Positions 8,395 through 18,700 of a stretch of DNA of 64,000 bases are shown piece after piece. How positions within the stretch are numbered: the stretch's first letter is position 1; the number at the start of each line of letters is the position of its first letter. The stretch covers positions 38,905 through 102,904 of the forward strand of contig NZ_JAIQYY010000006.1 in the NCBI RefSeq assembly GCF_020181035.1, written 5' to 3'. This DNA is from Streptomyces sp. CoH27. GTDB taxonomy: Bacteria > Actinomycetota > Actinomycetes > Streptomycetales > Streptomycetaceae. The notes beneath the pieces were generated by a model. It was not told the origin of the DNA, made no database searches, and was given only the letters and a program-made list of their open reading frames with translations. Position numbers and translations under genes: made by a program.

Positions 8395-8901
8395 GTGCGC
8401 CTTGCCCTCCTGGCACTCCTCGCCCGCGGCCCGGCCCACGGCTATGAGCTGAAGCAGGACCTTGAGCAACTGCTGGGCTCCGCGTACCCTCAGCCGAACG
8501 TCGGCCAGATCTACGTCACCCTCGGCCGCCTGGAGAAGTCCGGGCTCATCGAGGGCGAGGACGTCGAGCAGTCCAGCCGGCCCAACAAGAAGGTCTACCA
8601 CCTCACCGACGCCGGGCGGGAGGCGCTGCACGCCTGGTTCGAGGAAACCGAGGACGAGCCGCGGGTGCGGGACGAGTTCTTCATGAAGCTCGCCCTCGCC
8701 TCGCAGACAGGTCTCGCCGACCAGATCGCCCTCATCAACAAGCAGCGGCGTCAGTACCTCAACACCATGCGCACCCTGTCGAAACTGGCCGCGGCCGAGA
8801 ACCGGGACAACCGAATCGCCCATCTGCTGATCGAGGGCGCGATGCTGCATCTCCAGGCCGACCTCGACTGGCTGGAACGGTGCCAGGAGGAACTGGAATG
8901 A
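8395..8901 (+). CDS. PadR-family transcriptional regulator
   Basis: A 168-residue cytoplasmic repressor-type protein. Residues 1-90 form the PadR winged helix (LALLARGPAHGYELKQDLE, then QPNVGQIYVTLGRLEKSGLIEG), and the rest is the helical dimerisation part. GTG 8395 is chosen because GGAGGACAGCTCGC precedes it. Its stop overlaps the start of the ABC ATPase gene (ATGA at 8898-8901), so regulator, ATPase and permease form one operon. PadR proteins in this arrangement usually repress the adjacent exporter and are released by its substrate; that role is inferred here. Confidence 0.9.
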   Translation: MRLALLALLARGPAHGYELKQDLEQLLGSAYPQPNVGQIYVTLGRLEKSGLIEGEDVEQSSRPNKKVYHLTDAGREALHAWFEETEDEPRVRDEFFMKLALASQTGLADQIALINKQRRQYLNTMRTLSKLAAAENRDNRIAHLLIEGAMLHLQADLDWLERCQEELE

Positions 8902-9647
8902 GCGAGGACACCGTCCCGGTCCTTCGGGCCGCGGGCCTGGTCAAGACCCACCACGGCGAGGGCGCGCCCGCGCACGCCGTCCGCGGCGTCGACCTGAGCG
9001 TGGCCCGGGGCGAGTTCGTTGCGATCACCGGCCCGTCCGGCGCCGGGAAGTCGACGCTGCTGCACCTGCTGGGCGGGCTCCAGCGGCCGGACGAGGGCAG
9101 TATCTGGCTGGACGGCCGGTGCACGGACTCCTTCAGCGAGGCTCGCTGGGCGGTGGAGCGACGGAAGGCCATCGGTTTCGTCTTCCAGTTCTTCAACCTG
9201 GTGTCGAACCTGTCCGTCGCCGACAACGTCGAACTGCCCGCCCTGCTGGCCGGGGTCCCGCCCAAGCGGGCCCGTGCCGAGCGCGAGACGCTCCTGGCCG
9301 AGCTGGGGCTGGAGGGCAAGGAGCGCAGCATGCCGGGCGAGCTGTCCGGCGGTGAGCAGCAGCGGGTCGCCCTCGCCCGGGCGCTGGTCAACCATCCGCC
9401 GCTGCTGCTGGCCGACGAGCCCGCGGGCAGCCTCGACAGCAAGGGCACGCGCGAGGTGATGCGGCTGCTGTCCCGCTTCCATGGGCGCGGCCAGACGATC
9501 GTGCTGGTCACGCATGACGCCCGGCTGGCGAGCGCCGCCGACCGGGTGATCAGCTTCTTCGACGGCCGGATAGCCGACGACGCCACCCTGGACGACACGC
9601 CGGCCCGCCCGAGCGGCATCTCCGGTGTGCTGGAGCTGAAGGACTGA
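8898..9647 (+). CDS. ABC transporter ATP-binding protein (MacB/LolD type)
   Basis: A 249-residue ATPase with Walker A GPSGAGKST, Q-loop FVFQFFNLV, signature LSGGEQQRVALARAL, Walker B LLLADEPAGSLDS and an H-loop histidine (VTHDARL). The pattern is that of ATPases partnering FtsX-type permeases, which use ATP for mechanotransmission or lipid and drug export rather than uptake. ATG 8898 overlaps the padR stop and has GGAGGAACTGGA upstream. The partner permease begins two bases after this gene's stop. Confidence 0.93.
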   Translation: MSEDTVPVLRAAGLVKTHHGEGAPAHAVRGVDLSVARGEFVAITGPSGAGKSTLLHLLGGLQRPDEGSIWLDGRCTDSFSEARWAVERRKAIGFVFQFFNLVSNLSVADNVELPALLAGVPPKRARAERETLLAELGLEGKERSMPGELSGGEQQRVALARALVNHPPLLLADEPAGSLDSKGTREVMRLLSRFHGRGQTIVLVTHDARLASAADRVISFFDGRIADDATLDDTPARPSGISGVLELKD

Positions 9648-9649
9648 CC

Positions 9650-11950
9650 GTGCTGGATCTCAGGGACGTGCGGGCCACCCTGCGCTGGGCACACTCCGAT
9701 CTGCGCACGCACCGCGGCGAGGCGCTGTTCCTCGTGCTGGCCACCGCCGGCATCATCGCCTCGCTGCTGCTGGCCGCCGCCCTGTTCGGCTACGCCACCA
9801 ACCCCTGGCAGCGGACCTTCGCCGAGGCGCGCGGGGCACATGTGTGGATCCACACCGCGTCGTCCGCGGACACCGGCGCACTCGCCCGGCTGGACGGCGT
9901 CACGTCCGTCGCCGGTCCCTATCGCACCGAGTCCGTCACCGTCGCCTCGCGCGGCACCCGCGCCTCCGTGGAGCTGCGCGGCACCCCGAAGCTGCCCTCC
10001 GTCGGACGGCCGCTGCTCACCGCCGGGCACTGGCTGGATCCGGCCGAGCCGGACGGCGTGGTGCTGGAGAGCGGCCTGGCCCGCGCCCTGCTGGCCGAGC
10101 CCGGAGACACCCTGGCGCTGCCCGGCACCGCCCGCACGCTGACCGTCGAGGGCATCGCCGACAGCGCCGAGCCCGGCTACAGCCCCGGTGAGCAGCCCGG
10201 TCTGGTCTGGGCCCTGCCGTCGGCGGTCCGGGCGCCCGGCGGCCAGGTCATCGGGCTGCGGCTCGGCGATCCGGCCGACACGGACTACGCGGTGCAGCGT
10301 GCCGTCACCGTGCTCGGCGCGGGCGCGATCGGCCAGGTCTCCACCTGGCAGCAGGCGCGCGCCGCGGCACAGGGCGACAACCGGCTGCTCGGGCAGGTGC
10401 TCGGCCTGTTCGGGCTCGGCGCACTGATCGCCGCCGGACTCGCCGTGCACGGGGCGATCGCCACCCGGATCCGCGGTCATCTGCGGGACCTGTCGGTGCT
10501 GAAGGCGATCGGCTTCACCCCTGGCCAGGTCGTACGGATCTTCCTGCTCCAGCACCTCGCCTACGCCCTGCTCGGTGCCGTGGCCGCCGCCGCGCTCACC
10601 GAGACGCTGGGCAGCCGGATCCCCGGGCGGCTCGGCGATGCCGTGGGCGTGTGGCAGGGGCTGCCGGGGCACGCCGTGGCGCTGCTGGTGGTGCCCGTGG
10701 GCGCGGTGCTGTTCATCGGTCTGACCACGGGCCTCGCGGCCTGGCGGGCCGGCCGGGTGCCGCCGGTTCCGGTGCCGCGCCCGGCCGTGGCAGCGGGCGG
10801 CCGGTTCACCGGCCCGGCCCGGCGGGCGCTCGGGCTGCGGCTGCCGGCCGCGCTGGTCCTCGGCTGCCACAAGGTCGTCACCGGGCGCGGACGGTCGCTG
10901 GCCACCGTGGCCCGGCTGGCCCTGCCGATGCTGCTGATCGTGGTGGCGCTCAGCGCGTGGACCACGATCGACCGCTTCCACACCAGCCCGGCCCGCGTCG
11001 GTCTGCCCACCTCGCTCACCGTCCGCACGGACGGGGTGCCGGCCCCGGCGCAGCTGCGGTCCCTGCTGGCCGGCGACCCCCGCGTGGCCGCCGCCTATCC
11101 CGGGGTCGAGCTGGCCGCGCTGGTGCCCGGGCAGACCGGGACCATCGCCCTGCGCGGCCTCGGCACCGACACTCGGCCCTACCCCTGCGCCCTCGCCGAG
11201 GGCCGGGCCGCGCACGGACCGGACGAGGCGGTGGCCGGGCAGGGGCTGCTGGACCTGCTGCACGCGCGGGTCGGCGACTGGGTGCGGATGATGGTCGGCG
11301 ACCGGCCGCAGATCCTGCACATCGTCGGCCGCAGCATCGAACCGCAGAACACCGGCCGGGTCGTGACGGCCTCCCTGGACACCCTCCGCGAGAACGACCC
11401 GGGACTCGCCCCGGCCTTCTACGAGCTGCGGCTGCGCCCCGGCGCCGACCCGCACCGCGTGGCCGCCGCGCTCGCCGCGGCCGGCCGGGGCCACCTGGAC
11501 GTGCACGCCGTGCCGAACCCGGCCGACGGGCTGTCCCCGCTGCGCGGTGTCGTCGCCGGCCTGATCGCCGTGCTCGCCCTCATCGGGCTGGTCGAACTGC
11601 TGACCGCGATCGGCGGCAGCGTCCGCGAGGGCGAGCGGGACGTGCTCGCCCTGAAGGCGATCGGCATGTCCCCACGGCAGATCACCGCCATCACCGTGAC
11701 GGCGACGAGCTGTACGGCCCTGGCCTCGACGCTCGCCGCCACGGCCCTCGGCCTGCCGCTGGCCCGCCGGCTCATCGACGCCCAGGGCGCCTCCAGCGGC
11801 ATCGGCGCGGGGATCGCCCGGTCCCCGTCGCCCGGGCTGCTGCTCGCGCTGGGCTCGGCCGCCGTGCTGGGTGCGGCCGCGCTCGCCGCGCTCCCCGCCG
11901 CCCGCGCGGCACGCGGACGGCTCGCGGACACGCTGAGCGCGGTGGCCTGA
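9650..11950 (+). CDS. FtsX-type ABC transporter permease
   Basis: A 766-residue membrane protein with the duplicated FtsX-like layout: an N-terminal TM (LFLVLATAGIIASLLLAAALF), a large extracellular domain, a TM block (about residues 250-370), another TM near 425, a second extracellular domain, and a final TM block (about 645-755). The paired LKAIGFTPGQVVRI and LKAIGMSPRQITAI segments are the usual cytoplasmic coupling regions, one per half. GTG 9650 lies 2 bp after the ATPase stop. It probably exports a hydrophobic compound or acts on the envelope; the substrate is unknown. Confidence 0.9.
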   Translation: MLDLRDVRATLRWAHSDLRTHRGEALFLVLATAGIIASLLLAAALFGYATNPWQRTFAEARGAHVWIHTASSADTGALARLDGVTSVAGPYRTESVTVASRGTRASVELRGTPKLPSVGRPLLTAGHWLDPAEPDGVVLESGLARALLAEPGDTLALPGTARTLTVEGIADSAEPGYSPGEQPGLVWALPSAVRAPGGQVIGLRLGDPADTDYAVQRAVTVLGAGAIGQVSTWQQARAAAQGDNRLLGQVLGLFGLGALIAAGLAVHGAIATRIRGHLRDLSVLKAIGFTPGQVVRIFLLQHLAYALLGAVAAAALTETLGSRIPGRLGDAVGVWQGLPGHAVALLVVPVGAVLFIGLTTGLAAWRAGRVPPVPVPRPAVAAGGRFTGPARRALGLRLPAALVLGCHKVVTGRGRSLATVARLALPMLLIVVALSAWTTIDRFHTSPARVGLPTSLTVRTDGVPAPAQLRSLLAGDPRVAAAYPGVELAALVPGQTGTIALRGLGTDTRPYPCALAEGRAAHGPDEAVAGQGLLDLLHARVGDWVRMMVGDRPQILHIVGRSIEPQNTGRVVTASLDTLRENDPGLAPAFYELRLRPGADPHRVAAALAAAGRGHLDVHAVPNPADGLSPLRGVVAGLIAVLALIGLVELLTAIGGSVREGERDVLALKAIGMSPRQITAITVTATSCTALASTLAATALGLPLARRLIDAQGASSGIGAGIARSPSPGLLLALGSAAVLGAAALAALPAARAARGRLADTLSAVA

Positions 11951-12025
11951 GCGGGGCCCGGCCGTGCGCGGACCCCGCGGTCGACGGCCGTCGGAGTTCC
12001 GGCCGTCCCAGGGCTTGCGTGCCGG

Positions 12026-13678
12026 TCAGCTACGGCCGCGCAGCTCGCGGTACTTGGCGACCAGTTCCCTGGTCGACGCGTCCAGGCCGGGCACCTCCGC
12101 GCCTTCCGTCAGCGCCGGTTCCACCCGCTTGGCGAGGACCTTGCCGAGCTCGACGCCCCACTGGTCGAAGGAGTCGATGTTCCACACGGCGCCCTGGACG
12201 AACACCTTGTGCTCGTAGAGGGCGACGAGCTGGCCGAGGACGGACGGGGTGAGTTCCCGGGCCAGGATGGTCGTGGTCGGCCGGTTGCCCTGGAAGGTCT
12301 TGTGCGGGACCAGTTCCTCGGCGACGCCCTCAGCGCGGACCTCCTCGGCGGTCTTGCCGAAGGCGAGGGCCTGGGTCTGGGCGAAGAAGTTCGCCATCAG
12401 CAGGTCGTGCTGCGCCTTGAGCCGGCCGCTCAGCTCGGCCACCGGCTCGGCGAAGCCGATGAAGTCCGCCGGGATCAGCTTGGTGCCCTGGTGGATCAAC
12501 TGGTAGTACGCGTGCTGCCCGTTGGTGCCGGGCGTGCCCCACACCACCGGCCCGGTCTGCCAGTCGACCTGCTTGCCGTCCCGCGCCACGTACTTGCCGT
12601 TGGACTCCATGTCCAGCTGCTGGAGATAGGCGGTGAAGCGGGAGAGATAGTGGCTGTACGGCAGGACCGCGTGCGACTGGGCGTCGTGGAAGTTGTCGTA
12701 CCAGATGCCCAACAGGCCCAGCAGCAGCGGGACGTTGGTCTCGGCGGGGGCGGTGCGGAAGTGGTCGTCGACCAGCCGGAAGCCGTCCAGCATCTCGCGG
12801 AAGCGGTCCGGGCCGACGGCGATCATCAGGGAGAGGCCGATCGCGGAGTCGTACGAGTAGCGCCCGCCGACCCAGTCCCAGAACTCGAACATGTTGGCCG
12901 TGTCGATGCCGAACTCGGCCACCTTCTCGGCATTCGTGGACAGCGCCACGAAGTGCTTGGCCACCGCCGAGTCGGCACCGAGCGCGTCCAGCACCCACTG
13001 CCGGGCGGAGGTGGCGTTGGTGATCGTCTCGATGGTGGTGAAGGTCTTGGAGGCGATGATGAACAGCGTCTCGGCCGGGTCGAGGTCGCGGGTGGCCTCG
13101 TGCAGGTCGGCGCCGTCGACGTTGGAGACGAAGCGGACCGTGAGGGCGCGGTCGGTGAAGGCGCGCAGCACCTCGTAGGCCATCGCGGGGCCGAGGTCGG
13201 AGCCGCCGATGCCGACGTTGACAACGTTCTTGATGCGCTTGCCGGTGTGGCCGGTCCAGGCGCCGGAGCGGACGCGGTCGGCGAAGTCGCTCATCTTGTC
13301 GAGGACGGCGTGCACCTTGGGCACGACGTTCTCGCCGTCGACCTCGATCACCGCGTCCCGCGGGGCGCGCAACGCGGTGTGGAGTACGGCGCGGTCCTCG
13401 GTGACGTTGATCTTCTCGCCGCGGAACATGGCGTCCCGCAGACCGAACACGTCCGTGGCGGCGGCCAGCTCGCGCAAGAGCCGCAGCGTCTCGTCGGTGA
13501 CCAGGTGCTTCGAGTAGTCGATGTAGAGGTCACCGACCTGGAGCGTGTACCCCGCGCCGCGCCCGGGATCGGCGGCGAACAGCTCCTTGAGATGGGTGTC
13601 GGCCAGCTCTTCGCGGTGCTTGGCGAGAGCGGCCCACTCGGGCGTCTGGTTGAGCCTGGTCCGGCCGTCTGCGTTCAT
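12026..13678 (-). CDS. pgi: glucose-6-phosphate isomerase
   Basis: A 550-residue cytoplasmic enzyme interconverting glucose 6-phosphate and fructose 6-phosphate. It contains [20 protein letters not shown] around residue 150 (sugar-phosphate binding), the [20 protein letters not shown] segment, the catalytic-region [17 protein letters not shown], and the C-terminal [10 protein letters not shown] signature. ATG 13678 has GAGGT seven bases upstream, and the length is standard. It is last in the minus-strand run gap-pgk-tpiA-secG-rbpA-like-pgi, separated from its neighbour by 179 bp, so it probably has its own promoter. It converges on the FtsX permease gene across 75 bp in which no clear terminator was seen. 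Confidence 0.97.
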   Translation of the reverse strand: MNADGRTRLNQTPEWAALAKHREELADTHLKELFAADPGRGAGYTLQVGDLYIDYSKHLVTDETLRLLRELAAATDVFGLRDAMFRGEKINVTEDRAVLHTALRAPRDAVIEVDGENVVPKVHAVLDKMSDFADRVRSGAWTGHTGKRIKNVVNVGIGGSDLGPAMAYEVLRAFTDRALTVRFVSNVDGADLHEATRDLDPAETLFIIASKTFTTIETITNATSARQWVLDALGADSAVAKHFVALSTNAEKVAEFGIDTANMFEFWDWVGGRYSYDSAIGLSLMIAVGPDRFREMLDGFRLVDDHFRTAPAETNVPLLLGLLGIWYDNFHDAQSHAVLPYSHYLSRFTAYLQQLDMESNGKYVARDGKQVDWQTGPVVWGTPGTNGQHAYYQLIHQGTKLIPADFIGFAEPVAELSGRLKAQHDLLMANFFAQTQALAFGKTAEEVRAEGVAEELVPHKTFQGNRPTTTILARELTPSVLGQLVALYEHKVFVQGAVWNIDSFDQWGVELGKVLAKRVEPALTEGAEVPGLDASTRELVAKYRELRGRS

Positions 13679-13857
13679 GTGCGACCTCAGCCTTCCTTCG
13701 TGCACCTGTCCTGCTGCGTTCCTTGTCCCGCTGCCGGTCCCAACCTAGTTGATCAGGGCAGAGGAGGAGCGGACGCGACGCTGTCCACAGGGACAACAAC
13801 AGGTGCACCCGGACGGCTCCGGCCAGGCACCCTGGGGCACCTGGCCGGCCGTAACTC

Positions 13858-14193
13858 CTAGATCTCGCCCCGCAGTTTGGCGAGCGCCTCGGCGAGGATC
13901 GCCTCGCCGTCCGCGTCGCTGCGCCGCTCCCGCACATAGGCGAGGTGCGTCTTGTAGGGCTCGGTGCGCGGCGGGTCCGGCGGGTTGTCCCGGTCCTGGC
14001 CGGCGGGGAAGCCGCAGCGCGGGCAGTCCCACGTGTCGGGCACCTGTGCGTCGCTGGCGAAGCTGGGCTGCGTCTCGTGCCCGTTGGAGCACCAGAAGGA
14101 GATGCGCAGACGCGGCGCGGACTCGCCACGCTCGGCCTCGCCCATCGGCCCCGCCCCGACCCGGCTTCCTCGGATCGCGTTGCCACTTGCCAC
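13858..14193 (-). CDS. RbpA-like RNA polymerase-binding protein (paralogue)
   Basis: A 111-residue protein. RbpA binds the RNA polymerase/sigma complex in actinobacteria and stabilises the open promoter complex. The N-terminal NAIRGSRVG resembles the RbpA tail. A zinc-site pattern is visible as CSNGH (C35, H39) and CPRC (C57, C60). The C-terminal KTHLAYVRERRSDADGEAILAEAL matches the helical sigma-interaction part. The canonical streptomycete RbpA differs in sequence, so this is best called a second, divergent copy. ATG 14193 is used. It stands alone between secG and pgi. Confidence 0.85.
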   Translation of the reverse strand: MASGNAIRGSRVGAGPMGEAERGESAPRLRISFWCSNGHETQPSFASDAQVPDTWDCPRCGFPAGQDRDNPPDPPRTEPYKTHLAYVRERRSDADGEAILAEALAKLRGEI

Positions 14194-14220
14194 GGTCGTA
14201 ACTCCCTGCGTGATGGTGCC

Positions 14221-14247
14221 GCGAAGCGAGTCGGCGTTTCGCTTCGC
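14221..14247. terminator. hairpin between secG and the rbpA-like gene
   Basis: Perfect 9-bp arms, GCGAAGCGA (14221-14229) and TCGCTTCGC (14239-14247), enclose a 9-base loop. It lies downstream of secG on the minus strand but has no T-run, so it may be a factor-assisted terminator or a leader structure of the rbpA-like gene. Confidence 0.4.
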
Positions 14248-14263
14248 TGCGAGCGCCTCAGTC

Positions 14264-14375
14264 TACGTAAGGCCCAACGCGCGTCCAGTCATTGGAGTTA
14301 CAAGCCCCACACCCAGACGCAAGCCCCATGATAGGCCGCGCTCAGGAGCGCGTACCGAACATGGGGCCTTACGTA
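14264..14375. repeat. long-range inverted repeat with TACGTAAGGCCC arms
   Basis: Arms TACGTAAGGCCC (14264-14275) and GGGCCTTACGTA (14364-14375) are perfect 12-bp inverted copies separated by 88 bases. Each arm includes a TACGTA palindrome. Between them, CAAGCCCCA occurs twice. The element lies wholly in the secG/rbpA-like gap. Confidence 0.5.
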
Positions 14376-14410
14376 CCGAATATGCGTGATGTGTGCGCTG
14401 TGCGGAAGTG

Positions 14411-14647
14411 TCAGCCGTTCGACTTCATCAGGATGCCGAGGACGATGATGCACGCGAACCACAGCAGGCCGATCACGATGGTGATCCGGTCGAGGTTGCG
14501 CTCGGCGACCGAGGAGCCGCCGACGGACGACTGCATGCCGCCACCGAACATGTCGGAGAGGCCGCCGCCCTTTCCCTTGTGCATCAGCACCAGCAGCATC
14601 AGCAGCAGGCTGAAGACGATCAGGGCGATCGAGAACCCCAAAACCAC
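14411..14647 (-). CDS. secG: preprotein translocase subunit SecG
   Basis: A 78-residue membrane protein with two transmembrane helices (residues 2-22 and about 55-75) and the short conserved loop HKGKGGGLSDMFGGG that identifies SecG. It joins SecY and SecE in the Sec channel. GTG 14647 is preferred over an upstream start because GAGGAAG lies about 12 bases upstream and the first TM then begins at once, as in other SecG proteins. It follows tpiA after a strong hairpin, so it may be transcribed partly independently. Confidence 0.93.
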   Translation of the reverse strand: MVLGFSIALIVFSLLLMLLVLMHKGKGGGLSDMFGGGMQSSVGGSSVAERNLDRITIVIGLLWFACIIVLGILMKSNG

Positions 14648-14681
14648 GGCTGGACCAACTTCCTCGGATTCGGATGGACGA

Positions 14682-14711
14682 CGGGGGCACAGCACCTCGG
14701 CTGTGCCCCCG
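14682..14711 (-). terminator. strong hairpin downstream of tpiA
   Basis: Perfect 11-bp arms, CGGGGGCACAG (14682-14692) and CTGTGCCCCCG (14701-14711), surround an 8-base loop just after the tpiA stop and before secG. It lacks a long T-run, as is usual for streptomycete terminators. It could attenuate read-through into secG. Confidence 0.65.
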
Positions 14712-14755
14712 CAAGAGTACGACGTATCGCCGCTACCGCCTACTCACCGCGGGCG

Positions 14756-15532
14756 TCACTGATCGCGGAAGCGCACGATCTTGACGAACTCGTCGGCGTC
14801 CAGCGAGGCACCGCCGACCAGGGCGCCGTCGATGTCGGCCTGCGCCATGATCTCCGCGACGTTGCCCGCCTTGACGGAGCCGCCGTACTGGATGCGGATC
14901 TTGTCGGCCACGTCCTGCGAGTACAGCTCGGCGAGCTTGGCGCGGATGGCGGCGCAGACCTCCTGCGCGTCCTCGGCGCCGCAGACCTTGCCGGTGCCGA
15001 TGGCCCACACGGGCTCGTAGGCGATCACGATGGTCTCGGCCTGCTCGGCCGGGAGGTCCTTCAGACCGCCCTCGACCTGGGCGAGGGTGTGGCCGACGTG
15101 GTTGCCCGCCTCGCGGACGTCCAGCTCCTCACCGACGCACAGGATCGGGGTGATGCCGTGCTTGTAGGCGGCCTTGACCTTGGCGTTCACGAGCTCGTCG
15201 GTCTCGTGGTGGTACTGACGGCGCTCGGAGTGGCCGATGGCCACGAACGTGCACTTCAGCTTGGCGAGCATGGCACCGGAGATCTCCCCGGTGTAGGCGC
15301 CGGACTCGTGCTGCGAGATGTCCTGGGCGCCGTACTTGATCTTGTACTTGTCGCCCTCGACCACGGTCTGCACGGAGCGCAGGTCGGTGAAGGGCGGCAG
15401 GACGGCGACCTCGACGGCCTCGTAGTCCTTGTCGGACAGGGCGAAGGCGAGCTTCTGGACGTGTGCGATGGCCTCAAGGTGGTTGAGGTTCATCTTCCAG
15501 TTGCCCGCCATCAGCGGCGTGCGAGTGGTCAT
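14756..15532 (-). CDS. tpiA: triosephosphate isomerase
   Basis: A 258-residue cytoplasmic enzyme converting dihydroxyacetone phosphate to glyceraldehyde 3-phosphate. The catalytic pattern is complete: AGNWKMN near the start (Asn and Lys), GHSERR (electrophilic His), [11 protein letters not shown] (base Glu), and the phosphate-binding IQYGGSV and VGGASL loops. It follows pgk by six bases on the same strand, so the two are probably co-transcribed. Confidence 0.97.
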   Translation of the reverse strand: MTTRTPLMAGNWKMNLNHLEAIAHVQKLAFALSDKDYEAVEVAVLPPFTDLRSVQTVVEGDKYKIKYGAQDISQHESGAYTGEISGAMLAKLKCTFVAIGHSERRQYHHETDELVNAKVKAAYKHGITPILCVGEELDVREAGNHVGHTLAQVEGGLKDLPAEQAETIVIAYEPVWAIGTGKVCGAEDAQEVCAAIRAKLAELYSQDVADKIRIQYGGSVKAGNVAEIMAQADIDGALVGGASLDADEFVKIVRFRDQ

Positions 15533-15538
15533 GCGGGG

Positions 15539-16750
15539 TCAGTCCTCCAGTGCGGCGAGGCCGGGGAGCGTCTTGCCCTCAAGGTATTCGAGGGAGGCGC
15601 CGCCACCGGTCGAGATGTGTCCGAACGCCTTCTCGTCGAAGCCGAGCGTACGCACGGCCGCGGCCGAGTCGCCGCCGCCGACGACGGTGAAGCCGTCCGA
15701 GTCGAGGAGGGCCTGGGCCACGGCCCGGGTGCCTCCGGCGTAGTCGGGGTGTTCGAAGACGCCCATGGGACCGTTCCAGAAGACGGTCGCGGCGTCGGTG
15801 AGCTTCGAGGCGTACAGCTCTCGGGTCTTCGGGCCGATGTCCAGGCCCTCCTGGTCGGCGGGGATCTTGTCCGCGTCGACCACGGTGTAGTCGGCCGGCG
15901 CCTTGGTCTTCAGGTCCGGGAACTCCCGGGCGACCAGGACGTCGACAGGGAGCACCAGCTCGACGCCCTGCTTCTCGGCGCGCTCCATGTACTCCGTGAC
16001 GGCCGGGATCTGGTCCTCCTGCAGGAGGGAGATGCCGACCTCGTAGCCCTTGGCCCTGAGGAAGGTGTAGGCCATGCCGCCGCCGATGAGGAGACGGTCG
16101 GCCTTGCCGAGCAGCTGGTCGATGACGGCGAGCTTGTCGGAGACCTTGGCACCGCCGAGCGCGACGACGTAGGGGCGCTGGACGTCCTCGGTGAGCTTCT
16201 TCAGGACGCCGACCTCGGTGGCGATGAGGTGGCCGGCGTAGTGCGGCAGCCTCTTCGGCAGGTCGAAGACGGAGGCGTGCTTGCGGTGCACGGCACCGAA
16301 TCCGTCACCGACGTAGACGTCGGCGAGGGCGGCGAGCCGGTCGGCGAACTCGCCGCGCTCGGTGTCGTCCTTGGACGTCTCGCCGGCGTTGAAGCGCAGG
16401 TTCTCGATGACCGCGACCTGGCCGGGCTGGAGGCCGTCGACGGCGTCGTGGGCGGCGGGGCCGACGGTGTCCTGGGCGAAGGCGACCGGGGCGCCGAGCA
16501 GTTCACCGAGGCGTTCGGCGGCGGGCAGCAGCGAGAACGCGGGGTCCGGGGCACCCTTCGGGCGGCCCAGGTGCGAGGCGACGACCACCTTGGCGCCGGC
16601 GTCCGCCAGGGCCTTGACGGTGGGCAGGACGGCGCGGATACGGCCGTCGTCGGTGATGGTGGTGCCGTCCAGCGGCACGTTGAGGTCGGCGCGGACGAAA
16701 ACCCGCTTACCGCTCACGCCGTCGGCGAGAAGTTCGTCGATCGTCTTCAT
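15539..16750 (-). CDS. pgk: phosphoglycerate kinase
   Basis: A 403-residue kinase that transfers phosphate from 1,3-bisphosphoglycerate to ADP. The N-terminal VFVRADLNVPLDG, the substrate-binding SHLGRPKG, ALGGAKVSDK in the middle, and the C-terminal nucleotide-site FWNGPMGVFE and VVGGGDSAAA are all present. ATG 16750 is chosen because AGGAG precedes it, and the N-terminus then matches the family length. It lies between gap and tpiA. Confidence 0.97.
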   Translation of the reverse strand: MKTIDELLADGVSGKRVFVRADLNVPLDGTTITDDGRIRAVLPTVKALADAGAKVVVASHLGRPKGAPDPAFSLLPAAERLGELLGAPVAFAQDTVGPAAHDAVDGLQPGQVAVIENLRFNAGETSKDDTERGEFADRLAALADVYVGDGFGAVHRKHASVFDLPKRLPHYAGHLIATEVGVLKKLTEDVQRPYVVALGGAKVSDKLAVIDQLLGKADRLLIGGGMAYTFLRAKGYEVGISLLQEDQIPAVTEYMERAEKQGVELVLPVDVLVAREFPDLKTKAPADYTVVDADKIPADQEGLDIGPKTRELYASKLTDAATVFWNGPMGVFEHPDYAGGTRAVAQALLDSDGFTVVGGGDSAAAVRTLGFDEKAFGHISTGGGASLEYLEGKTLPGLAALED

Positions 16751-16802
16751 TGAGTGGACTCCTGAGGAGGGCTCGTGGTGCACCTGATCGTAAAAGGACG
16801 TG

Positions 16803-16828
16803 GTCCGGGCGCAGGACAGGGCCCGGAC
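16803..16828 (-). terminator. hairpin between gap and pgk
   Basis: Arms GTCCGGGC (16803-16810) and GCCCGGAC (16821-16828) pair perfectly around a 10-base loop in the 134-bp gap between the two genes. It may be a partial terminator or an mRNA processing/stability element that sets the gap:pgk ratio. Confidence 0.45.
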
Positions 16829-16884
16829 AGCGCGGCGGTGCGCTGCCCGAGCCCTGCTCTCACTTCAAGACCTTGCTGCGACGA

Positions 16885-18245
<1,361 letters not shown>

Positions 18246-18700
18246 TCACGCGCCCAGCGCGGCGAACGCCGTCCGCAGCAGGGCCGTCCGGCCGGCCGCC
18301 GACGGCACCTGCTCCGGACCGAACCGAGCAGCACGGTGTCGTCCGTGGTCACCGCCCTCAGGTCCGGTGCAGCGCCCCGGTACGTGTCCAGTCCTTCAGT
18401 GCGGCCGGGCTGCCCGGGGGCGGTCCGGGCATGCGCCAGGCGCCCAGGGAGGTCTCGAAGCCCTCGCCCTGCTTCGCCGTGCCGCCGGTCATGAGCGCGA
18501 CGTCGTCGCCGGGCTCGGTGCCCCACATCAGCCGGGTGCTCAGGGCCGGCTCGTCGGCCGCGTCGACCCCGGTGAGGTCGACGGAGCGGGTGAGCCGCTG
18601 GTAGGCGTGGTCGGTGTGCACGGCGGCGGCCGCACCGGCGCCCCGCCGCTCACGGCCGGGGCTCTCGGCGTCGTCGTACATCCGTGGGCGCCCAGGGAGT
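18246..18700 (-). pseudogene. remnant of an extracellular M14-type zinc carboxypeptidase (C-terminal part)
   Basis: The minus strand encodes DHAYQRLTRSVDLTGVDAADEPALS, then TEPGDDVALM, then TAKQGEGFETSLGAWRMPGPPPGSPA, which resemble the C-terminal non-catalytic region of secreted streptomycete zinc carboxypeptidases. The frame then breaks. TTDDTVLLG continues in a second frame, and GPEQVPSAAGRTALLRTAFAALGA followed by TGA (18246-18248) in a third. At least two frameshifts and loss of the whole catalytic N-terminus make it non-functional. The family assignment rests on motif memory, not a search. Confidence 0.65.

Noticed and set aside
14393-16753. A 786-codon plus-strand open frame across secG, tpiA and pgk
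   Set aside because: It is antisense to three well-conserved genes and reads as Val/Gly/Asp-rich shadow sequence with no recognisable domain.
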